Shown here piece after piece: positions 45,991-57,912 of a DNA stretch of 64,000 bases. Under the pieces are notes generated by a model that ran no database searches, had not been told where the DNA came from, and saw only the letters and a list, made by a program, of their open reading frames with translations. Position numbers and translations under genes: made by a program. Origin of the DNA: Cryptomeria japonica. Lineage: Eukaryota; Streptophyta; Pinopsida; Cupressales; Cupressaceae. Where the stretch lies: NCBI RefSeq assembly GCF_030272615.1, contig NC_081407.1, positions 143,594,897 through 143,658,896 on the forward strand, in the 5' to 3' direction. Every line of letters starts with the position of its first letter. Positions within the stretch are counted from its first letter, which is position 1.

Positions 45991-47290
45991 TGTTGACATA
46001 TGATGAACTGGTATGATGATATGATGATAATGTATGTTGTCAATTATGTCAATAAGTACAAATGAACTAGTATGAAGATTGGAAGAAGTTGTTATTGATG
46101 TTGAAGTAGGAGAACTGGTATGAAGAGATGAAGTGAACCGGTGTAAGGTTTTCACTAAGTGTGACTACTGGTTGGTAGTCTCAGCTCTAGGGTTTCTGGT
46201 TTGGCAATCTAGCTTGTGTGATGCAACCGGTGACATTCTATGATGAGTTAGCTAAGAGATAAGGAAGAGATCAAGATTCCACCTCAGTTTTGTGCACGTG
46301 AAGGATTTCCTTGAGTATCTTGCATGTGAAGATCGATTGCATTAAATGTCTACCTCGGGAATGAACATTCTTCTTAGCGGTATGTGAAGAGAGCGTGATG
46401 GGTTACTAATTCCCATATGCAGTGAAGAATAATTGTTGTCTATAAGGTCGACGATGTTTGTCATTTTTTGTGTTGGCAAATGTTTATTTTGTATCCAAGT
46501 GATGAGATACTTTCCAGACCAGTGAGTGGAAAACTACTGAGTGTGATTGCAGAGTAGAGGAGCTAAAAAGGATCTGCCTTAGCATATAGTGTTGTGATCA
46601 TATCAGAGCTTTACCTGTTATCTTCTAACCATTTCAACAGTAAGAAAATCCCTTTGACAGGTAGCTTTAATAGGCTTATTACAAATCCTCTAACTAGGTG
46701 ACTTAAGATCATTGAGTTCTTCAAATCCTCTAGCAAGGTAACCTTTAACAAGGTTTCTACCTTTAATAGGGTATATAGCCATCCCTTAACTGGGTGATCT
46801 TTAATAGGATCGGTTCCTAACAGAACCTTATTGTAAAATCTTTAACCGGACTAGGCTCCTAACAGAGTGAGCTTCAAAAGAGTTCAAAAATAAGCTTGTG
46901 GGTATTCATCCCCACCGTGGTTTTTCCCATTTGGGTTTCCATGTGAAAAATCTGTGTGTCATGAGTTGTGCATTTTTCATGTGATGATTGAGCAGTCTTT
47001 GTTTAGGTGAATATGCATGCAAAGCTAATGGTTATGGTATTATTGTTACAACACATGCATGAGTATATTGGTGAAGTAGTTATCAAGTGTTGAATGTTAT
47101 TTGAAGTATTTAGTTTTACTGGTTTAGTTGTCTGAAGTCTTATATTTTTAACCAGTATTTCTATAGTTAAGTTCAGTGATGAAGACAACCGGTTAGCATT
47201 GTTTTAACTTGATAAGTTGTTGAGAAGTTTTTGTCTATACCGATTCACCTCCCCCCTCTCAATACCAGTTAGGTTATTTGTTGTTCATCA
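45991..47290 (+). repeat. Copia 2 3' LTR
   Basis: TGTTGACATATGATGAAC to TTGTTCATCA, 1300 bp, uninterrupted. The end hairpin seen in the 5' LTR is partly destroyed here (TACCGA against TCAATA). Confidence 0.88.
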
Positions 47291-47584
47291 TAAGAGGAAC
47301 CAATACAAATTAGATCAAATACAAGGAAGTGAACAAACAAGATAATTCATACCGAAAGGATGATATAAATTTCTACCAGAGGAGAGAACCAGATGGTTAC
47401 CAGAATGAGAACTTTGGAAGACAAGATAAGAGGACATTTAGAGGAACTTGATTTAAGTGTGGAGGAGAAGGACACTATGCATTGAATGTAAGAAAATAGA
47501 GGCTACTGGAAGAGTAGTAGTGGTGGAAGAAAACCCCACCGGATCAGATAATAAACCGGAAGATGGAGAATTGTTGATGATGAG
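47291..47584 (+). pseudogene. Gypsy A gag C-terminus with zinc knuckle
   Basis: Continues the Arg/Gly-rich stretch (RGTNTN), then YQRREPDGYQNENFGRQDK and FKCGGEGHYALN, a CCHC knuckle whose first Cys codon is a stop and whose last is displaced by a frameshift. A linker to protease follows and is cut by a solo LTR at 47584. Confidence 0.85.
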
Positions 47585-48377
47585 TGTTAGAATTGATGAC
47601 AACCCCAAAGACACTGAGAGGGGGGGTGAATCAGTGTCTAACTAGTTAGCAGAATATTTAAACTTATTAAGAACTTTGTATCCCAAAGCAGTGTACCAGT
47701 AAATAAGAATTAATGCAGCAAATAAGAATAGAAGAGACAACATGGATAACACACCATAACACAATATATTTAACAAGGAAAACCTAGTGTGGGAAAAACC
47801 TCAGTAGGATTTGTGACCCACAACATTCACTCACTAGCCAATGAATAAATATTACTTACAATGAGGGGCCTGCACATGCAGGAAGGCTAGCAACCTAGAG
47901 TTCACTGCTCAATCACAAAACAAAAGTCACACTGACTTACAAAAAGGATTATCAAAATCCAATACAATTTACTACTTTAGATCAGCATCAACTATGCTAG
48001 GTTCAGTACCGGTTTAAGCTCAGTTTATTACCAAAAACCTTCGCTATCAACTATATCACAAATATCATTCTCTCTTTTTTACTTCCAAAATGACCTATAA
48101 GTTCTCATGAATATATATGAGTCTTTTACAAAATGCCATGTCGGCTTTTATAGAAGATAATTACAATATAAAACAATAAACAAATTTTGTTCCATGTCGG
48201 CCTGAGTGTCAGTATGAATTATTGCCGATGTCAGTGAAGTGCCTGTCGGTGTATGTAGAACTCTCTTGTTAGTGCCGGTAGCTCTTGGTGGGTTGACAGA
48301 TGTTTGTCAGTTGGTTTCCAGTTGGTTGCCATCAATGGCAACATCAACTATTCTCATAAGAGTGTAGAATACCAACA
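47585..48377 (-). repeat. Solo Copia-type LTR in Gypsy A
   Basis: On the minus strand it begins TGTTGGTATTCTACACTC at 48377 and ends TTCTAACA at 47585, flanked by perfect ATGAG duplications (47580-47584 and 48378-48382). Same family as the solo LTR at 35538. Hairpin: AGACACTGA (47609-47617) with TCAGTGTCT (47631-47639). Confidence 0.9.
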
Positions 48378-49441
48378 ATGAGAAGAGCTTTGTGTCATGC
48401 CAGAGGAGATGAAGAACCCTTGCAGAGGAAGAATCTGTTCAAAACCAAATGTAAGGTATCAAGTAAGTGTTGTAAAGTTGTTATTGATAGTGGTTGTTCA
48501 GATAATCTTGTTTCAATAGAGATGGTGAATAAGTTGAAATTGGAGAGATTGAAACACTCTAACCCTTATTAGATAGCATGGATTCAGGATGAACATAAGT
48601 TGTTAGTAAGTGAATAGTGTTTGGTGAAATTAAAAATTGAGAATTATCATGATGAAGTTTTGTGTGATATTATGCCTATGGATATTTGTCATCTGTTATT
48701 GGGTAGACCTTGGCAATTTGATCGACAGGCAATACATGATGGGAGGAAGAATGCATACACTATTATGGCCAATGAGATGAAGAAAATCTTGTTACCCTTG
48801 GAGGAACCTTCAAAGAATGAAGTTTGTACAAATGCCTAAATCTGTTTAGTAGATGGAAGGAAATTTATGGATGGACAGAGACATGAGAATGTGTGTTTTG
48901 CCTTAATTTCTAAGAAGACTGAGAGACAAAAACCGGAAGGAGAACACCCGAAAGAGATAAGAGATTTGCTAACAGAATATGAGGACATCATTTCAGATAA
49001 TGTACCTGATGGATTTCCACCTGTTAGAAGTATTAGTCATTGCATGGACTTGGTTCCTAGAGCTAGTTTTCCTATCAAAGTTGCACACTGGTTGACACCA
49101 GTAGAGAATGAAGAACTGAATAGACAAGTGCAGGAGCTATTGAAGAAAGGTTTGATCAGGGAGAGTCTGAGCCCTTGTGCAGTACCAACAATATTAGCAC
49201 CTAAGAAGAATGGAGAATGGAGGATGTGTATCGATTCAAGACAAATAAACAAGATCATAGTGAAATACTGGTTTCCTTTGCCTAGGATGGATGACATAAT
49301 GGACTATTTGAGTGGAGAAAAATACTTTGCAAAGATAGATTTGAAGAGTGGATATCATCAGATCAGGATCAGAGAAGGTGATGAGCGGAAGACACCATTT
49401 AAGACAAATGAAGGACTATATGAATGGTTGGTGATGCCTTT
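48378..49441 (+). pseudogene. Gypsy A protease and N-terminal reverse transcriptase
   Basis: Protease: VVIDSGCSDNLVSIEMVNKL at about 48480 and MPMDICHLLLGRPWQFDRQ near 48672. [19 protein letters not shown] (about 49140), [14 protein letters not shown] (about 49212), [14 protein letters not shown] (about 49332) and WLVMPF at 49425, exactly where an LTR interrupts the gene at 49442. A frameshift near 48850 and stops (48570, 48615, 48837) are present. Confidence 0.9.
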
Positions 49442-50614
49442 TGTTAGGCCCAATATAGAAAGCTAATGTACTGAGAGGGGAGGGGTGAATCAGTACTCCA
49501 AAACTTTTCTTTTGTAATAACCTTACTGTTATGCATAAACAGAATAGTGCAATAACATTAAACAAAACTATAATCAATAGATAACATTCATACATGATTC
49601 ACTCCATAACACATATATTTTGGTCACGCAGAAACTCTTGGTTAGAGAGAAAAACTACGGTGGGGATGGCACCCACAACTTCACTACTGCAATAATAAAG
49701 AATGCTCGATTAGAGCTACAATTAGCTCTTTATGATAGCTTACCCTATTAGGAGTATTAAGATCAGTTAGATCTACCTTACTAAAGGATTTATACAACAC
49801 TATATAAGTGTAGCACCTGGTTAAAGGATTTACAATTTATAGACTTGGTTAGAGTCTTTTACCCTGTTAAAGGTTTCTCTTACAACTTCAAAATATTACA
49901 ATATAATCATTACAAATATCTGTAACTTTACATCTGAAATGCTAAAGTAGATTCTATGTGCTCTGAATAAGATTACCTAGCTTGTAGCATACCTTAGTAA
50001 CCCATAATGAAACTTGGTAAACCCTTTTGTTTACTCTGTTCTTCGACTGTTCACTGATAACCTTCTCGGTGACCTCTCTATGTCTTTATAACAGTCTTCC
50101 TTCATGCATACACAATGTTATCTCATTGCATCTCTTATCATATCATATCGTGTCATATATCTAACCCTAGAATCATGTTGTACATATCGATATCTTACAG
50201 CGGTGATCTGATTTATTACTTCGATCTTACAAAAAGATTCTTTGATTAAACAAAATATCTCATAGGTTAGATTGATCTTGTAATCATACACAATCTCCTA
50301 GTGCAATTTCCAACACAAAAATGGTTAGATGTGCCTCGATCTTGTAACATGTTTTCATGTGCATGTCCAGATTCAATGTATCTAGTAAGACGTTTTACTC
50401 GGTGAGTTAATTATACCACTCAGTAGCCATGAACCTTTACTCGATAAATAGCTCGGTGAATATTGTGTTCTGTGACTACTTTCTTCAGTAACCGACTAGA
50501 CTGTCCATACTGACTTCTTTGTTTGTACCGACTGCATGACTCAGTAATACTAATCGACTAGAATATAGTATGACTTTGGATATGAAACTAATGGCAATTT
50601 GATAAGTAGTAACA
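49442..50614 (-). repeat. Copia-type LTR inserted in Gypsy A RT
   Basis: On the minus strand it begins TGTTACTACTTATC at 50614 and ends GGGCCTAACA at 49442, about 1173 bp. No internal region, so a solo LTR. Hairpin: GTACTGA (49468-49474) with TCAGTAC (49490-49496). I could not find a clear target duplication (CCTTT left, ATTTG right). Confidence 0.75.
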
Positions 50615-52089
50615 ATTTGGATTGACTAATGCACCGAGTACTTTCATGAGGCCGATGAATGAGGTATTGAATAAATTCTTAGGTAAGTTTGTTATTGTGC
50701 ATTTGAATGAATTCTGAATTTCAATAAAATAAAAGAGGAGCATTTGTTGTAGTTAAGACAAGTTATGTAGAGGTTGAGAGAAGAAAAGTTGTTGATCAAT
50801 ATCAAGAAGGGTACTTTCATGAAGGATGAAGTAATCTCTTTAGGATTTGTGATATCTGAGGATGGTTTAAAGATAGACCCTAACAAAGTGAAAGCCATTG
50901 TTGAGTGGCCTACACCGGAAAGCATTGGGGAGGTAAGATCATTTCATGGATTGGCTAGTTTCTATTGGAAGTTTATCAAAAATTTCAGTTCAGTTTGTAA
51001 CCCTGTGACTAAGACAATGAGAGGAGATCGGAAGGAATTCAAGTGGACCACCGAAGCAAATAAAAGTTTTGAATTGTTGAATTAGAAAGTCCCTAAGCAG
51101 CTTGTGTTAGCTTTACCAATTTTCAATAAAGTATTTCAAGTGGATTGTGATGCAAGTGAAATAGCAATAGGAGTAGTCTTGAGTCAAGAAGGGAGAGTAG
51201 TAGCCTATTTTAGTGAGAAATTGAATGATGCCCGGAAGAGATATTTAGTATATGATCATAAATTTTATGCCATAATTCAAGCCTTGAATAAATGCAGACA
51301 CTACTCATTGCCTAAGGAGTTAGTGTTGTATATAGATCATCAAGATTTGCGGTATTTGAACAGTCAGAGTAAGTTGAATCAGAGACATATGAGATGGGTA
51401 GAATTCTTGTAGAGTTACACCTTTTTGTTGAAGAATAGAAGTGTAAAATCTAACAAAGTTGTTGATGCATTGAGTAGGAGAAGGAATTTGTTGATAGAGA
51501 TGAGAGTGATAGTATTAGGTTTTGAAGATTTGAAGACCTTATATGATGAAGACCCAGATTTTGCAGAGCCTTAGAAAGCATGTAGAGAATAGGTTATGGT
51601 TGATAGGAGTAAATGGTTGGATTATTTCATTTAGGATGGGATCTTATTCAGGGGAGTTCAGTTGTGCATACCTAAGAGTTCCATGAGAGAGAACCTGGTA
51701 AAAGAGAAACATAGTGGAGGTTTAGCCGAACATTTTGGCATTGACAAAATAGTTGCATTGGTGAGTGAGCATTACTTTTGGCCCCAGATTCATAAGGATG
51801 TTAAGATAAATGTGCAGAGTTGTAGAGTTTGTCCAGTTGAAAAAGGTAGAAGTCAGAATGTGGGATTGTATAAACCTTTGACAGTACTGGTAAGACCTTG
51901 GGAGGATATAAGCATGGATTTTTTACTTGGATTGCCTAAGACACCAAGAGGGAACGATTCTATATTTTTTGTAGTGGATAGATTTTCAAATATGGCTCAT
52001 TTCATACCTTTTAAGAAGACATCAGATGCATTACATTTGTAGACCTATTTTTCAAGGAAGTGGTGAGAATGCATGGATTACCTAAGAGA
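50615..52089 (+). pseudogene. Gypsy A C-terminal RT, RNase H and integrase
   Basis: The RT resumes with [11 protein letters not shown], but the metal-binding YxDD block reads VHLNEF, so it is catalytically dead. Connection LGFVISEDGLKIDPNKVKAI at about 50837. RNase [21 protein letters not shown] (about 51102), then [15 protein letters not shown]. The integrase zinc region is near 51660-51850 (HFGIDKIV, CRVCPVEKG) and the core starts WEDISMDFLLGLPK at about 51900. Copia 3 cuts it at 52090. Several stops occur, for instance 51086, 51410 and 52040. Confidence 0.9.
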
Positions 52090-53278
52090 TGTTCAACAGT
52101 TCAAATAACTAGAAGACAACTAAGAGCGGGGGTGAATCAGTTGTCATGGATTACTGGAACTATTAGAAATTTAAAATTTTAATACTAGAACCCAAAATAT
52201 TAATACCGGAATAGCAGTTAAACCAACTAAGCATAAACAATAATCACAAAATAAAAACCATCTACATGACACCAAGATTTATATGTGGAAAACCCAGTAA
52301 AGGGAAAAACCATAGTGGGAAGTCTACCCACAGTCAAATAATACTTCTACAGTAAGTATGTGAATTACAATTGAGGGGCCTGCACTTGCAGGAAGGCCAA
52401 CAGGCCTCACTGACTACATAGAAATCCAAACTAAAATCCAGAGAAGTGTTGAACTGTAAAAGATAGCATCTCCTATGCCTGAGTACAATTTTGATTAAGC
52501 TCAATACTGGAGGACTAAATCCTCTTACATACACCCAATTCGATCGCTAATGATCGACCAAATCTTCTACCTAAATTATATTACATTATTTGCACATTAC
52601 ATTCCTTGACCTTGACCTCTAACATAACCATGATGATCTACAATGAGATATAACATCTATATATACAAACCCTCGACCATAAACAATTAGGTCAGCCACC
52701 AGATAATAAACCAATTATATAATTACAAACCATGTCGTCCTTAGACCAAAAAAATAATATCCAACACATAAGACATCTCGAAAACACATCGAGAGGTCCA
52801 ATCCATATGTCACATTAAAGTCGATCCATAACCTAGATCAACTGGGACCCAGTATAGTTCCACATGTTGCAGCAATGATCTGCATCCACTAAGTCTCGAA
52901 CATGATCACCATCAGCATCCTAAAACTCCACCAGAAGTTGCACCAACACTACTTATGCAATTCATCAAAGATCTTCATAAAAGGCTCTACTTGTGAAACC
53001 CTCACCGGAACCAGAAACTAAGCATGTAAGCAAGTAGGATAGCATCCAATCACCAGACCAAAACCAATAGACTGAATATGAGCATCAGTATCATAAACAA
53101 GCCAATTCCATAACCAAACTATATCAGAGCCTACCAGATCATGTTGGATCCAAAACAACCAGAACCACTCAACCTACCTGGACCAGAAGGGTGTCGGTAA
53201 AGCATCCAAAAATCTAGTGTTGGCATCAATGACAAAACATCAATGCAATAGATAATCAATTCCACCAAATGGCCAACA
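52090..53278 (-). repeat. Copia 3 3' LTR
   Basis: On the minus strand it starts TGTTGGCCATTTGGTGG at 53278 and ends ...TGAACA at 52090, 1189 bp. The hairpin is GACAACT (52115-52121) with AGTTGTC (52139-52145). Confidence 0.9.
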
Positions 53279-53630
53279 ATCTCCCCCTTTGGCATTGATG
53301 GTAACACTAGATGTGAAAAACATCTAAGTATCAAGAAATGCCAAACAAGTCTCCCCCAATGGAAGACAACCAACAATCTCCCACATACAGATTTTGAATG
53401 TCAATATCTCTCCCCCTTTAACTTTTTATTTTTATTTCTTTATCTTTTCACATCAATATCTCTCCCCCTTTGACATCAATGTCAGAAATCTGACAAAAAT
53501 ATCAAAGCAAAAATATAAACCACTTAGTCACAAAACTGACTACTCCCCCTGAGCAGTAGCATCTCAAATCAATGTCGGAATGAATAGTATCTCTGATAGT
53601 GCATGTTGGATTGATGCCAACCCGCATCAA
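53279..53630 (-). other. Copia 3 polypurine tract and post-pol region
   Basis: CCAAAGGGGGAGAT on the minus strand at 53279-53292 is the tract. Several further GGGGGAG blocks follow (about 53350, 53410, 53463, 53543). CATCAATG and CATTGATG lie on either side of the tract (53224-53231 and 53293-53300). No coding frame. Confidence 0.7.
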
Positions 53631-56600
53631 TCAAGACTCTACCAGAGAGGCAAAAACTCCCAATCTGTCTCTCGGGTACTCAAATGATTCCTTGGGCAAA
53701 GGTTTAGTGAAAATATCTACAATTTGTTCTTTAGTGTTCACATAAACCAGTATAACTTCATTTGCTTCCACATTTTCCTTCAAAAAGTTATTCTTGATAG
53801 ATATGTACTTTATTTTAGAATGAAATACTAGATTCTTTGATATATCAATAGCAGCAAAGTTATCACAATGAATAACTACCAGTGCATCACAATCCACCTT
53901 TGTATCCTTCAACATTTGCTTCATCCATAGAACTTGTGTATAGTTAGTAGTAGCAGCAACATACTCAGCTTCAGCAATAGATAAAGAAGTACATGACTAT
54001 TTCTTGCTGATACATGAAACCAACTTCTTTCCCAGAAAGAAAGCTCCACTGGAAGTGTTTTTAAGGTCATCAATATCTCCAACCCAATCAACATCTGTAT
54101 ATGCACATAAAGTAAAGTTGTCATCCTTAGGGAACCACAAACCATATTCTGATGTACCTTATAGGTATCTAAAAATCCTTTTCACCGTAATCTCATGATT
54201 TTCTCTAGGACCACTCTGTAATCTTGAAACAATACAAACAACATTCATAATGTCAGGCCTAGTCTAAGTCAAATAAACCAGACCTCCAATCATATATTTG
54301 TATCTTGTAGGATTTACCGGTGTAGAAACATCTTTTCTTGTCAATATCTCACTTGTAAACATAGGAGTACTTGTCAGTTTGGAATCTCCCATACCAAATT
54401 TCTTCAACAATTCCTTAGCATATTTAGTTTGACAGATGAAAATACCTTTGTCAGTCTAAGTAATCTGCAAACCTAAGAAAATTTTCATCTCACCAATCAT
54501 AGACATCTCAAATTATTTCTCTATATTCTTAGAAAATTCTATGCATAACTTATCTTCACCTCCAAAAATAATGTCATCAATAAATACTTCAATAATCAGT
54601 ATATCATCATCAGTGATCTTATAATATAAATTATTGTCAGCACTACCCTTAGTAAAACCAAGCTTCAAAAGATATTTATCCAACCTTGCATACCAAGCTC
54701 TAGGTACTTGTTTCAATCCATATAAAGCTTTCCTTAGCCTGCAAACTATATTTGTATCATTTGATAGTGAAAAACCATCAGTTTGCTCAATATAACCTTC
54801 CTCATCAAGATCCCCATTCAAAAATGCACATTTAACATCCGTCTGATAAACCTTGTAGTTTTTATAAGCAGCATAGGCAAGAAATAATCTTACAACTTCA
54901 ATCCTAGCTACAGGTGCAAAAGTCTCTCCATAATCAATTCCTTCCTTCTGAGAATATCCTTTACAAACCAATCTAGCCTTATTCCTTATAACTTGACCAT
55001 CCTCATTAAATTTATTCCTAAAAACCCATTTAGTTCCAATAATATTTTTTTTTTAGGCCAGGGAACCAAGATCCATGTGTTATTTTTCTCAATCTGATCT
55101 AATTCTTCTTCCATAGATTTCAACCAATATTCATCTTTACATGCCTCAATTACTAATATCGGTTCAACTTATGAAATTAAACATAACTCATTAGTTACAA
55201 GTATTCTTCTTGTCATCACTCCATTGCTTGTATCCCCAATGATTTGATCTTCTGAATGATTCAATCTCACATACCTAGGAGTCTTCTGAATTTTTGTTTC
55301 TCTTCCTTGTTCTTCAGTTACTGTATAATTCTCTGATACTGCCAGAGTAACTAGTTCAACACTATGTTTTGGTAAAGGTGCTACCAATTTAGATATAATC
55401 ATTTCCACTTTCGGTTTCTTCTCATAAACTCTGATTTGACTTATGTTCAGCTCATCTACTTTGACATTAGCACTCTCCACAATTCTCTGCAATCTCTTGT
55501 TATAACATCTATATGATTTTCTTTCATTATAATAACCAATAAATATGCCTTCATCACATCTAGGATCAAATTTCCCAATGATATCATCTCTCTTGATATA
55601 AAATTTACTACCAAAAATTCTGAAATACTTAACTGTAGGTGTATTGCCAAACCATAATTCATAAGGTGTCTTACCGGTTTCTCCTTTGATATGTACTTTG
55701 TGGAATGTATAAACCAATGTACTCATTGCTTCTCTCCAATAGATATGAGGTAGACTAGCTTCCATCATCATTGTTCTAACAGCATCCAAGATAGTTATGT
55801 TCTTCCTTTCCACAACTCCATTCTGTTGAGGTGTCTGGGGAGCAGAAAATTGTCTTCTTATACCGCGCTTCTCACAAAAGTTATTAAACTCACCGAATGT
55901 AAATTCTCCACCATGATCTAAACTCAAACATTTAATCTTCAATCCTATCTCATTTTCCACTTAGCCTTAAAGATTTTAAACTTTTCAAATGCTCCAGATT
56001 TTTCTTTTAAAAAAGTAACCCACATCATTCTAGAATAATCATCAATGATTAGAATGAAATATCTATCACCTTGAAAGCTCTTAAATCTAGCAGTGCCACA
56101 TAAATCAGTATGAATAAGATCAAGAACATCATTTAATTTATCTTGTATACTCTTAAAAGAGGTTCTAACCTGTTTACCCATTTGACATTCTTTACATACC
56201 GAATTATGGGGCTTCATAATCTTAGGTATATTCCCAACTGCCTTAGTTGAATTGATCTTCACAATGCAATCAAAATTCACATGACATAGCCTTTTATGCC
56301 ATAGCCAACTCTCATCAATCTATGTGATCAAACATGTCTTCTCACCAGAGTTCAAATGAAATATATTACCTTTTTTCTGTGTATCGATTGCAATCTCCAA
56401 ACCAGATCTGTTAGTGATTTTGCATTTTCCATCCTTGAACTGTAATTGAAATCTCTTATCTACCAATTGTCCTACACTCAAAATATTATGCCTCAAACCT
56501 TCAACATAATAAATATTGTTAGTATTTTTCTTACCATCCAATGATATAGTTCATTTTCCTTTGATCATACATGTTTTGTCATCTCCAAATCTAACTAGAC

Positions 56601-57012
56601 CGCCATCAAATTTTTGCAAAGATAGAAACTTCCCTTTATCTCTAGTCATATGATGTGAACAACCACTGTCAATTACCCATTCATCCTTGTATTCAATTTT
56701 AGTAGCAAATGCCTTCTCTTTAGGTACATTCACTTCCAGTATCGGATCATCTTCCTTGATAGCCAGGAACACCCATTCCTTCCCATTATCGGAACCACTA
56801 GCAGAGTCTTCTATCGATTCATCATCAAAATCGGTAATGCCTTCCTCATCCGCTATGTAGCATGATTTGTCTTTGTTTTTCTTGTAATTGTACTTGTTCT
56901 GATATCCTGGTTTAGGCTTAAATGATCTTCTAACTCTTTCTTCAAATCTTGAATTCCTTTCAGGACATATAGATGCAAAATGACCAATCTTATTATATGC
57001 ACAATATTTCAA
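53631..57012 (-). pseudogene. Copia 3 zinc knuckle, protease, integrase, RT and RNase H
   Basis: In sense order: CAYNKIGHFASIC knuckle variant (about 57005), WVIDSGCSHHMT protease (about 56680), LWLWHKRLCHVNF (about 56300), integrase IIDDYSRMMWV (about 56045), DHGGEF (about 55915, Asp-His in place of Asp-Gln), QQNGVVERKN (about 55830), [20 protein letters not shown] (about 54855), IDDIIFGG (about 54570), RNase H GDIDDLKNTSSGAFFLGK (about 54085) and DIFTKPLP (about 53700). Frameshifts near 55950 and 55160 and several stops inactivate it. Close relative of Copia 1. Confidence 0.9.
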
Positions 57013-57854
57013 AGGTGATTTTCCTTCATACTTACTTCATACCAGTCCTTTAGGTACTCTTCTAGCAAATAATGCTTCAAATTGCTCAAACTCATCATCT
57101 TCTCTCTTCATATCTTCTAATTCCTTTACATATAAAGCTTTCCAATCTTGCTTACCAGTTGTAGATGTAGATGCATGAAAAGCAAGTTCAGTCTTCACAG
57201 CTCCAGAAGGTCCAAATTCTTCAAGCTCAAAAGAAAATGTTTCCCAACCAAAGTATCTCTGTTGATAGATGTATTAGCCATTTTTCTCAATTCATTAATA
57301 GCAGTAGCCTTCATTTTGTAAGTCGGTGGTAGGGCTCTCAGGACTTTAGAAACAATTTTATCTTCGCTCAGAGCTCCACCACAACATTGAATTCCCATAA
57401 CAATCTCCTTTACCCTTTCCATGAATGTAGTAATCCTTTCATCTTCCTCCATCTTTAGGTTTTCATATCTCACCTGGTAACCATCAAGTTTAGCAATCTT
57501 CACTATAGGGTCACCTTCATTAAGAGTCTCCAACTTATCCCATATAGCCTTTCTAGATGATTTGTCAGTTAATCAAATTATTTGCTAATCAAAAAGTGCA
57601 CACAAGAGGGATTCTCTTGCTCTACAATCATTCTCAAGATCCTTATCTAGGTTTGCCGGAGGAGGATAGTCAGATTTCGGATTATAAGGTGTTACACCAT
57701 TCTGTGTGATCTCCCAAATCTCCTTGCCAAGACATATTAGGTGAGTCTCCATCTGAATCTTCCATACTGTGTAATTTGTTCCATCAAGCCTCTGAATATC
57801 CCTCCAAAAGATAGCTCCAGAAGAACTGGATGAACTTGAACTGTTAGTCGCCAT
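57013..57854 (-). pseudogene. Copia 3 gag
   Basis: ATG at 57854 begins MATNSSSSSSSSGAIFW and RLDGTNYTVWKIQMETHL, the Copia gag opening. Two in-frame stops occur near 57572-57587. The UBN2-type capsid (ETLNEGDPIVKIAKLDGYQV) follows, then a frameshift near 57235. The same domain plan as Copia 1 gag. Confidence 0.88.
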
Positions 57855-57898
57855 ATGATCTTCCTCAAGTGGTTAAGCTTTCTGTAGAGAGGACCAAA

Positions 57899-57910
57899 GC
57901 TCTGATACCA
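57899..57910 (-). other. Copia 3 primer binding site
   Basis: The minus strand reads TGGTATCAGAGC two bases after the LTR end. Confidence 0.9.
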
Positions 57911-57912
57911 AT

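Larger units (their letters stand above)
34773..47290 (+). mobile_element. Copia 2, Ty1/Copia element with two solo LTRs inside
   Basis: LTRs TGTTG[AG]CATATGATGAA to TTCATCA, primer site at 36980, gag, protease, integrase, RT, RNase H, polypurine tract. Flanks GAAGA (34768-34772) and TAAGA (47291-47295) fit one duplication with one change. It holds a 754-bp solo LTR in its 5' LTR and a 4584-bp solo LTR between gag and protease. Without them it is about 7.2 kb. Confidence 0.9.

Noticed and set aside
49442-50614. 5-bp target duplication for this LTR
   Set aside because: Flanks CCTTT and ATTTG do not match in any sensible register, so I report the LTR without a duplication.
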